64,000 nt of DNA, from the NCBI RefSeq assembly GCF_030463535.1, contig NC_132881.1:7680526-7744525 (forward strand), written 5' to 3'. The notes under the pieces were generated by a model. The model was not told the origin of the DNA, ran no database searches, and was given only the letters and a program-made list of their open reading frames with translations. This document shows, one piece after another, positions 56,401 to 64,000 of the stretch. Source of the stretch: Salminus brasiliensis (Eukaryota; Chordata; Actinopteri; Characiformes; Bryconidae). The translations under genes and the position numbers were made by a program. Numbering within the stretch: position 1 is the first letter of the stretch; each line of letters opens with the position of its first letter.

Positions 56401-59400
56401 AAAATGCCTAAAAGAAAACCCTAACAAAACCAAACGATTCAGTGGTGTCAGGAAATAAACCCATGTTAACTGTGTGTATTATGACTGTGTCTTCTCCTTA
56501 CAGGCACTTGGAGAAGTTTTCCGAGCTTCTTGAGAAACTCAGGGTAAGATCTTGTGGATCTCCTAATGGCTCAGATTAATTTTCAGTTATTATTAGCTAG
56601 ATTTGCAGTTCAAGTGTGTGTGTCTTTATAGAAAGTGGAAGGCAGAGTGGCTTCAGATCAGGAGCTCAAGCTCACAGAGTTGCTGAGATACTACATGAGA
56701 GACATTCAAGCTGCCAAGGTAAGAACTACCATTGGTCTTTAATGTCTGATTTGGCAGAATGTGCTTATTTTTTTACATACCTTTTTTCTCAGTTTCCAGA
56801 AAATATAATGTCAAAGCTTTTACAAGAGTGATGCTATAGTTTTGCAAATAGTTTGCAATCGACATCTACAATCTACAAGACAGCAAGAGTAGTCTAGGCT
56901 ACTGTGTGCAGTAGGGCTGTCCCAAATACAGTTTTTTTGGGGGCTTTGGCAGTAATGAGCATCTGGAGCCTCGTCTCGGAGGGAAGGGGTGTTGAGGCAT
57001 TCTAGTAACAGCAGCACAGAGCACATTTTAAACTGACAATGTCTTTTGAACAAACATACAAATCACAACCAGGCTGCATTTGTTTGAGCCTTAAGCCTAC
57101 CTACGCTCTCTTCCTATTGTGAAAGAGAGCTTCTGGTCTTGTTCATGAAGGACCAGCCTTTGAGAAAATGCGTTCTGATGGGGATGTTTTTGGTGCTGGC
57201 CTTTTCCCTGGCTGCTGGTTAATTATTTTTGAAGCAAAGTGGGGCACATTTTTATATGTAATTATGTGCAACTTTACTATTTAAGCACCAGATAAAAGTT
57301 GTCATGCCGATTAGACAAGACACATTAGCTAAGCAAAAGTTGCTAGCTAGTATGGGGTCGATTTTTGAACTGTCAAACAACAGTCTACTCACAGCATGTT
57401 CTTTTTGTAAGCATGTTGTGCTACTGTGGTCACGCCAGTTTCAAATAGCATACTTGGCACACTACCTTTGTCTTGTTATAGTTTCATTTAAAGCATTTTA
57501 ACACAGCTGACATGATCTGAAGAGTGGCGTTCAGTGTTGGGAATGAGCGAGAGTTAGGGCCCCCAAGCTGAGTAGCCTGTATTTCCACATTTAGTCCCTC
57601 CTGTCCCACCAAAAAACAAAAGTTAAAACCGTACTCCCGAAGTTAAAACCTGAAAACCTTCCCAATGGATGAATTTCCAAATAGTTGAATATTTTGGTTC
57701 AGACATCGTCATACTTTTACAATATTGGTTGCGCACGGTCAGTCTCTTTTTTTTGCTTACTTAAGATGCCCCTGCAGCTTGACCCTTGGTAAGATGAGTG
57801 AATGCTTTGTACATTCAAAATGTCAAGTCACATTAGCACAAACTTTTCTTGAACTCCAGTTATGCCGTAACCTTCCTAAACTATTTTTGTCATGTACACA
57901 TCAGTTATTTTGATAAAACATTCCTAGGTCTTTTTCGTGATGAACTCCAAAAATAAAATCGTGTAGGTTTGACTATGTATTGACCAGCAAAGCCATAATG
58001 TGTTTTGGGGTGTTTTTCCCTTCTCCAATCCCCTCCTATCCCTCAGGATCTTTTATACAGGCGTGCGCGGGCCCTCGCCGACTATGAGAATTCCAACAAA
58101 GCCCTGGATAAGGCTCGTCTGAAGAGCAAGGATGTTGCACAGGCTGAGGAGAACCAGCGACAGTGTCTGCAAAAGTTTGACAAGCTCTCTGCGTCTGGCA
58201 AACAAGGTGTGTTTTGGGTTGTTTTTTTTAAATTATTTATTTATTTATTTATTTTTTGTAAATTCAGAGCACCCCAGCCCTGACTTTGTCTGTTTGACTG
58301 AGCAATCAAGTTTTTTCTTTTGTTTTCTTCTTCTTCTTTTCTTGCTTTTTTTTTTTTTACAGAACTCACTAGTTTTAAGGGCAGGCGTGTGGTGGCCTTC
58401 CGCAAAAACCTGATCGAGATGGCCGAACTAGAGATAAAGCATGCCAAGGTGAGGACTATATCAGCAGTGTTGTTGTATTGCTTTTTGAGCTACATTAGTG
58501 TTACCTGGGAATATACTGCCAATTGTGGGTGATTAGAAATGGGCTCCATGATTTTAATCCACTATGAATGTTTGTAGTTTTATAGTAGTGATTATGTGTA
58601 AGTGTGAATTGGATAATTTGTTATAGTAATCCTGTTCCAAACCACCTCACACTAATGTATAGTAACAAAACAGAAACAGAACTGAGCCCTGTTGTTGTTA
58701 TTGAGTGTTGTACGTTTCATGCAACACTCATGCACCTTCACTTTCGGACTAACCCAAGCACATTTGCAGTAATTCAGGGGCAAATGTAAATTTTTTTCAC
58801 ATGTAAAATGTCACTGTAGACCTCAAATTGCATTGCAAATAGCGACCATCTGGGTTCAAGCACTATGTGCCATTATGGAGAACGTAGAATTGCTAAAAGG
58901 TGAATTTTGTGCATGACTTAATTTTTCATTCGCAGTTGCCTGCTCCACAGCTTTATATTAAAGTATTTTAGCCTCAGAATGTTTTAATGTTAAAATGGCC
59001 AAGGCAAAGTTTTTTTTTCTTTTTCTGTGGAACAGGAAAAAACAACTTAACAGCAGTGAAAAGGGTGACAAGATCAGAAACAGCACTCTGCAGTTGTGTC
59101 AACTGCAGTATCAGCTGACAATTCTAATTCTAGTGTATAGTTTATTTTATAGAGCTAATAGTGCTGTTTGAAGATGAAATTGGTGTACCTAATAAAAGTA
59201 AAAGGTTGAAATATGCAGATTTGGTGGCTGAGGTGAGAGACCGTGGGTGGGTAGAGATAGGTGTTGGGGTTTTTGTAGCGAAGTCTATTATGTTCTTGCT
59301 GGTTGAATTCGGATTTAGAGGACGCCGAAAGTAGCTGAAAGATCTAGTCGGTGGTTCTGGATAAGAAAGGCTGAGGGTGGGCAGGAAAAGGGTACCGTGT

Positions 59401-59908
59401 GACTAAAAATGTGGTATTGTGGGAGATATGAGCTTGGAAGTGAGCTTGGAGGGGAGTGGGTCTGGGAAGCCATACCTCGCTGTTGAGCCTTCTTGAGGTG
59501 TTCTGTGCTTAATTCAGCCAAACACTGACAAAGTGAGGTGCCTACCTGATGACCCCTATGAAAAACTTGCAGTGTAGTTGGCCCTATGTGTAACATCAAG
59601 TATTAGGTTTTTTTTAAAGTATTTGGGGGATGAGGTGGGTTTAACCTAGTGAAGCACTGACGAAAGGAAGTTCTTAGCTGATAACCCCTGTGAAAAGCTT
59701 GCAGTGCAGCGGGGATTAGAATAGGTGTGAAGGGAATGGACTTTCCCACCCCTACGTTACTGGGTTCTGTACAAGACATTAGTTATCATTGTTGGCCCAG
59801 AATTATAATTTTTCTTTCTCTTTTTTGTCTTTCTGACAATTCATTTCCCCTCCACAGAACAACATGTCCCTTCTGCAGGGCTGCATTGAGCTGCTCAAGG
59901 TGAATTGA
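44478..59908 (+). CDS. snx5: Sorting nexin 5, 13 coding exons
   Basis: Coding exons: 44478-44513, 49468-49572, 49681-49791, 51680-51801, 53040-53163, 55108-55203, 55347-55452, 55691-55766, 56504-56543, 56632-56718, 58047-58206, 58363-58448, 59858-59908. Total 399 residues (human 404) with all phases agreeing. SNX5 pairs with SNX1/SNX2 in the ESCPE-1 (SNX-BAR) coat, sorting cargo from endosomes to the trans-Golgi network or plasma membrane. The PX domain spans about residues 20-165, starting [20 protein letters not shown] and including 'TRQHEDF'-like [14 protein letters not shown] and the SNX5-type helical insert ([17 protein letters not shown]). The BAR region follows from [15 protein letters not shown] to the C-terminal '[18 protein letters not shown]' and [12 protein letters not shown]. 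Exon 1 codes only 12 residues. Exon 6 has a weak donor (GTTTTG at 55204), the least certain junction. Confidence 0.95.
44577..44622. repeat. GGGAGGAA minisatellite in snx5 intron 1
   Basis: About five GGGAGGAA-like units just downstream of exon 1. G-rich on the plus strand, so quadruplex formation is possible. Confidence 0.75.
44690..45005. repeat. Cluster of AACGTT palindromes in snx5 intron 1
   Basis: About nine AACGTT hexamers, plus many related AACGTC/GACGTT words, occur in roughly 300 bp and are split by a 23-base poly(A) run (44904-44926). This resembles a dispersed fish repeat built on GAACGTTC-type words. Confidence 0.65.
45565..45900 (+). mobile_element. Tc1-like terminus followed by a LINE-like 3' UTR
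   Basis: A Tc1-type end ('cagtatctggccaaaagtag') at 45569 is followed, from about 45725, by a widespread fish 3'UTR repeat ('gagcaggatgggttcccttc', 'ttggttcctctcgaggtctc', 'gtaaagctgctttgtggcaa'). They probably derive from two nested elements. Boundaries are approximate. Confidence 0.55.
46799..47099 (-). mobile_element. Full-length tRNA-derived SINE
   Basis: Minus strand: head 'gtggtggctcagcggttaga' (A box), 'ggttcgattcccgggctcgg' (B box), the V-type body with 'cccttgagcaaggcccttta', a CA-rich link and the tail 'gtacagtgacaaatacgtgc' plus ACCTTTACCTTTACC. Near-complete copy of the main SINE family, in snx5 intron 1. Confidence 0.92.
47247..47560 (+). mobile_element. Non-autonomous Tc1-like element, 5' part
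   Basis: It begins with a 'tacactatatctctaaatg' plus TTTGTGGACA terminus (compare the fish Tc1 end TACACTATATTGCCAAAAGT). It continues into 'gagctgtggagcagtggaag' and 'aactgtgttctctggaatgg', which derive from Tc1 transposase. No 3' terminus is visible here. Confidence 0.65.
48870..49260 (+). mobile_element. Non-autonomous Tc1-like element, 3' part
   Basis: It shares 'gagctgtggagcagtggaag' and 'ttttgggatgagctaggaag' with the copy at 47.2 kb, then runs to a terminus 'aggtgtcccaatacttttgt' plus CTGTATAGTGTA. That is the inverted counterpart of the 47.2 kb start, though the two fragments overlap in content and are separate copies. Confidence 0.7.
51040..51335 (-). mobile_element. Second SINE family in snx5 intron 3
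   Basis: Minus strand: a tRNA-like head with a B-box-like 'agtttgaatcccgagccatg', then 'gccatcagcagacagagtct', 'gagagagcacaactggccac' and further body sequence 'ctggggacccggcactttcc'. This is a fish SINE-like repeat distinct from the V-type copies. The A box is degraded. Confidence 0.6.
53928..54198. mobile_element. MITE with TACACTGTAAAAA-type ends in snx5 intron 5
   Basis: The left end 'tacactgtaaaaattggttt' and right end 'ccactttttatagtgtgg' are imperfect inverted repeats. The left terminus is that of a very common fish non-autonomous element. A TTTA-rich tract lies near the right side. Confidence 0.5.
59515..59715 (+). ncRNA. Duplicated motif in snx5 last intron (snoRNA candidate)
   Basis: Two related stretches, 59522-59582 and 59653-59713, share 'cactga', CTGATGACCCC/CTGATAACCCC and TGAAAA(A/G)CTTGCAGTG(T/C)AG(T/C) in order, 131 bp apart. 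C-box-like TGATGA and D-box-like CTGA words occur. Mammalian SNX5 hosts SNORD17 in an intron, which makes a snoRNA attractive. I could not identify guide regions or terminal stems, so this is a candidate only. Confidence 0.25.
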
Positions 59909-61375
59909 CCCTCAGCTGAACAAGCCTGATCATGTCTGCCAGCCTACTCAAAGGGAATCAGGATACATTTCCTCAAGCCCCATCAATCGTCAATAACCAC
60001 TGCTAAGGCCTACACATCAGGACAGTACCACACGAAAGATGTTTCCAGCATGTTTACAGAAGTGCCTGTCTCGCCTCCGTCACACACTCTGTCTCTCTAT
60101 GTGTGAAAGCTTACGTAAGTGCATCTCACCATGAAGCCGAGACAGGGGTTGTGTCCAAGAAAAGGTCAGGGTTATTTTTTTTTTTTTTAATGTGTGTGTT
60201 TTTCTTTTTCTGCTGCCTCCATTGCAGCACTTACATTTGCTCTCAGTGGCTTATTAGTTTGGGTTTTGTAATTCCATTCATGAGCAGAAACTGACAGTGT
60301 TCACTTTATGGAAGAAAGTCAAAATGTGAAAAATCTCTTATGAGCCACCCAGAAATATTTATGCTATGAAACAAAAATTTGTTTTGCATTTAAAATGTGG
60401 GTACGTTAGTCTTTCTTGGCAGTGCCCAGTGTTTGGTGGAGTGACTCAAATGGTGGGTGTCCAGGACTATACAATACCAGAGCTTCCAGATGTTTAGATA
60501 GAGGGATTTCTTCACCTCTATACTCTTTCTAAAAGCTATACACGTTGATCTTGCGCTTTGGTGTTTTCGAACACCTTGTTTATAATTAGCTATAAACCAT
60601 GAGGCAGATTAGCCCTGGTGGGCATTTGCCTGTGCCTCAGCATGCAATTTATTATTTTATGTTTACGTCCCATAATCTTTACATCATGTAGCTTTCCCCC
60701 CCGTATTGAACTGCCCTTTGCTTGAACTGCTGCTGCTTCTGATTTAAACATGATTTTGCTATTTCTTACACTAAACTACACGTTTTCTCTTGTTACTAAC
60801 ATTTTAGACCCATTGCATATGACATTACCAGTGGACCAAAACTTCTTGTGTAATGGCACAAAATGTGTTCCGCAATCTGAGAAGATATTTTTTAAAAGCA
60901 CTCAAATCAGATACATGCAATTATGTCGGAGTTCAGGTATTTGATTATATGGATGTTTTGAAAATTGAATGTATTTCTAATGGATTTCAAAGTAGAATTT
61001 TTCCTATGGAGTGTCCATTTTTTGTAGAAAAAAAAAGTATTGCAAGGATGGCATTAAAGAAGCCCTGTTTCAGTTTTCAGGCCTTTTGTGTGATTATTTA
61101 AAGTGACATTTCATAAGAAACCTCATTTTCTGCACTTCAGATGTGTCAGATGTAGTATATAAGCACTGTTACAAAATGTGTAAGTTCATAAATAGATACT
61201 AGGCTGCAAAACATTCAGGCCAGGTGTTGCATTATAAAGAAGACCCCAAGTGACCCTAATGCTGCAATGTTAACATCAATGTTCCGGTCATAAGCATTGT
61301 TGACCCTTTTTGATAATGGATTTATACCACTATTAAAGCTATGAAACAAATATCAATACATTGCAAATACAACAG
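59909..61375 (+). other. snx5 3'UTR and downstream DNA
   Basis: The 3'UTR follows the TGA at 59906-59908. No confident polyadenylation signal was chosen. Short open frames here have no recognisable content. Confidence 0.45.
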
Positions 61376-61379
61376 AGTG

Positions 61380-61528
61380 CCTGGGTGAGAGCGCAGAATT
61401 AGCCACTCTACGCCACTCCTGGACCTACAAGGACACAGCAATAGCAGCTTAGCAGAGATGGGTATTGAACCCATGAGCCTGTGATCACAAACCCTGTACT
61501 CTTAACAATCGAGCCACCACTGCCTGTT
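61380..61528 (-). mobile_element. SINE fragment, older family
   Basis: The minus strand shows a tRNA-like head 'gtggtggctcgattgttaag' and B box 'gggttcaatacccatctctg', followed by a short body. The tail is missing. Confidence 0.65.
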
Positions 61529-62077
61529 AAATTGTTAATGAGAATTTTTAAAGAACTTAATCAGAACTGTTTGTGCCTCTACTGAAAAGTAAAACTTGTG
61601 GGAGTGAAAATTTCCATTCCTTTCTCATCACTTGTAGAAGACTTGCATTTTTTTCCTTCTTTACTTTGGCAAGTGGACTCCTTCCTTAATAGTGTTTACA
61701 TAAGTCCCTCCCATCAATTCCTGTCATTACTCAACTCACTTCTTTGGCTAGTGGACACTGTGGATGGTGAGACCTACATCTGTGTTACGGCGCTTGGGTG
61801 TGACTGGCTGTAGCAGAATTTAGTACAAGCAGCCAGTAGTAAATAATTAAGGCATTGCATGAAATGAGCTCACTAAACTTGTCATATAAAGTAAAAGAAA
61901 GGCTTGATTAGCTTGGCTGGATTTGGACTATGGTAAATTGGCTCTTCTTGCTTTGAAGGTCTTCGAGACACCCCTAAAGGACACCCTAAAGGGTTTTTCT
62001 GGACAAGCTGAGAGATCCAGACCTGTCGCTGAAGTGAAAGAAGTATGTGGACTGAGGTGGTGGAGTTTATAGTGGTA

Positions 62078-62120
<43 letters not shown>

Positions 62121-62930
62121 GACACACACCAGCAAAGGATTTGGCACACATGATTAGCGTTGTCTTGCCTGTTTTTGCAAAGTTGGCTACATACTGCATT
62201 CAGCAGCGCGCTGGGCCCAGAGTAGCAGCAACAGCCACTTTTCTGATCCCCTGTTATAGTTGACTTAATTTTTACATTAACACATATATTTTATGACATA
62301 ATTTAGTGGAATTAAAAAAAAAATGTGGGTTTAATGAGTCATACTGTTGACTATGTATCACTTCCTTTGCACGTGTAGCAGTTGTATTTAGTACCAAAAA
62401 AAATCTATTGGACATATTGAAACATTGCATTTCTCACTTCATATAATAATCATTTTTCCACTGAACTTCCACAGTCAGTCATAGTGGTTTGATGCTGACA
62501 CACCAAGCTTCATCTCAGTGCTCTGATGATTCAGACCCATGTCGTTTATGGTCTGTAATTAGCTGGATACGCCTGATTTTATTTAAAAGGTCCAGAAGCT
62601 TGAATGTATGTAGAATAATATAATATCTTTTATGTTATACAGAAAGTGAGAAGAGTCTGAAGTTGGGTCATGCAACTCTAGTCATTTTCTCTCTGAGGTC
62701 CAATTAGAATGACTTTTGTCTTTCAGATGTTCAAGTCATTCAGTGGTTTGTTGTTTAGGTATGGTCTGGGGAATGTTATTTCTAATGTGCTGCTGTTTTA
62801 TCATCAACAACATTACATATAAAACCCTACAAAGCCATGTAGGTTGTTTCCTGGCTTCCAAGTTTCATACCCAACCACGTTCTGACCTTATTGAAAGCTC
62901 AAAAAGTTGTGCATTAATTGACACTCTATA
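61529..62930. other. Intergenic DNA with GT/TA microsatellite
   Basis: A GT run (about 62078-62101) passes into TA (62102-62120). No supported gene or other element. Confidence 0.5.
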
Positions 62931-63105
62931 CAAGGGGTGGGCAACAGGGGCTTAACATCCAGCACAGTTTGCTGATTTCCCTGCTCTAACAGACCTACCA
63001 AACCTGGCGACTAACAGGTGAGTTGAATCACGGTGTGCTTGAGCTGGAAAAGCACCAAACTGTGCAGGAATCCGGCACTCGAGGACTCAAGAACTGCCCA
63101 CCCCT
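62931..63105. mobile_element. hAT-type MITE with target duplication
   Basis: Ends 'caaggggtgggcaac' and '...gcccacccct' are inverted, the CAGGGGTGGGCAA-type ends of a widespread fish hAT MITE; the body includes 'gcactcgaggactcaag'. It is flanked by 8-bp near-identical ACTCTATA/ACTCTGTA, consistent with hAT insertion. Confidence 0.75.
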
Positions 63106-63395
63106 ACTCTGTACTGTACTCTGTGGCAGCCATTGTTCAGCTTCTCACTGCTGCTGGTGTAAATAGGGAACCATCTGCCAGAAGTCGTTTGTTAAAGTTC
63201 ACTCAGAATGATAAAACTGATGAAATCAGTATATCAATACTTTAAGTTTTCTTCTTCCCATTTTGGACAATTTTGGTGCTCTGTGCTATGCATTCTTCCA
63301 CATACTTAAATGTCTACTACATAGTTACGTTATATTTGATTAATTAAAAAAATATCTTAATAGTAATTAAAAGTTAATAATTATTATAATTATAA

Positions 63396-63678
63396 TGGGC
63401 AGTGGTGTTTCAGTGGTTAGAGCGCCAGAATATTGATAACAGGGTTGTGGGTTCGATTCCCAGGCTCGGCAAGCTGCCACTGTTGGGCCCTTGAGCAAGG
63501 CCCTTTACCCTCTCTGCTCCCCGGGCGCTGGAGTTGGCTGCCCACCGCTCTGGGTGTGTGTGTACTCACTGCCCCTAGCTCACTAGTGTCTGTGTGTTCA
63601 CTACCACAGATGGGTTAAATGCGGAGGACGCATTTCGCTGTACAGTGTACAGTGACAAATACATGCACCTTTACCTTC
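63396..63678 (+). mobile_element. Full-length tRNA-derived SINE
   Basis: Plus strand: head 'gggcagtggtgtttcagtgg' and 'gtgggttcgattcccaggct' (B box), body 'cccttgagcaaggcccttta' and 'gctccccgggcgctggagtt', tail 'tttcgctgtacagtgtacag' to 'atgcacctttaccttcaa'. The A box is slightly mutated. It is the best plus-strand copy in the window. Confidence 0.92.
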
Positions 63679-63751
63679 AATGGCAATAAAATATTTTAAT
63701 TACTATAGTAATCTCTGATCACTATAGTAATTAAAATATTTAATTGCCATT
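63679..63751. repeat. Long imperfect palindrome after the SINE
   Basis: The left arm 'aatggcaataaaatatttta' plus 'attactatagt' pairs with the right arm at 63721-63751 with a one-base bulge and an 11-base loop, giving a stem of about 31 bp. It begins at the end of the SINE tail. Confidence 0.75.
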
Positions 63752-64000
63752 ATACATGTGCAAAAGAAATCTGTGAGACAGGAGAACGTCAAGCTCCACT
63801 GTCACTTCTGGCAGAAACCTCACAGGTGTTTAGGCCCATTCTACATTCTACTAAGACAACTCAACACCATGGGTCTGAAAATCATGAAGCTCAGCTGCAC
63901 AAATAAAAGGACAATTTGCCTGCTAAACACCAGACTACTGAAGCTGCTGGTGTTCCCAGAACCAGTCCAGACCTCAGAGTCACTGAATGTGCTTGGGATT
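63752..64000 (+). other. Window edge; possible transposase-like tail
   Basis: At 63965-63998 one frame reads SPDLRVTECAWD, similar to the SPDLNPIE.VWD motif of Tc1/mariner transposases, but the sequence is cut by the window end and the rest of the frame is not convincing. Confidence 0.25.

Noticed and set aside
63965-63998. Transposase SPDLN-like motif at the window edge
   Set aside because: A single short motif cut by the window end; not enough to call a transposase.

Overview
The window looks like nuclear DNA of a ray-finned fish, probably an otophysan such as a characin or catfish relative. The reasons are multi-exon vertebrate genes with GT/AG introns, many short introns, dense TA/CA/ATT microsatellites, and the usual fish mobile DNA: tRNA-derived SINEs, Tc1/mariner remnants, hAT-type MITEs and LINE 3' ends. 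Species placement is inference. No bacterial, plasmid, CRISPR or viral system is visible.

Layout. (1) 1-570: end of a Tc1-like transposon and a palindromic AT-rich element. (2) 1005-4164 (+): mad2l1bp (p31comet), 3 coding exons. (3) 4.2-8.0 kb: LINE fragments, a possible ephx1 exon relic and SINEs. (4) 8070-14501 (-): ephx1, microsomal epoxide hydrolase, 9 coding exons. (5) 14.5-22.5 kb: no recognised protein gene, but a repeated E2F/CCAAT-like block (15.0-15.6 kb), SINEs, MITEs, a LINE end and a Tc1 transposase fragment. (6) 22.5-24.2 kb: a higher-order tandem array whose monomers each carry intron-like splice signals. (7) 24682-26050 (+): a secreted type-2 cystatin, 3 exons. (8) 26.1-31.9 kb: AT-rich intergenic DNA with a diverged copy of sequence also present at 21.9 kb. 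(9) 31997-37379 (+): a glycine N-acyltransferase-like gene, 5 exons, whose first intron holds an expanded hAT MITE. (10) 39535-43008 (-): mgme1, mitochondrial exonuclease, 4 exons. (11) 44478-59908 (+): snx5, 13 coding exons. (12) 60-64 kb: snx5 3' region, SINEs, MITEs and a palindrome.

The genes are unrelated housekeeping or metabolic loci, not an operon: spindle-checkpoint silencing (mad2l1bp), epoxide detoxification (ephx1), cysteine-protease inhibition (cystatin), acyl-CoA conjugation (GLYATL-like), mtDNA processing (mgme1) and endosomal sorting (snx5). Mgme1 and snx5 are divergent with 1.47 kb between start codons, the same head-to-head pairing as on human chromosome 20p11, where cystatin C also lies. 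All exon chains were assembled by hand from splice signals and reading-phase agreement; every junction listed keeps frame. Identifications rest on recognised protein motifs, not on a database search.
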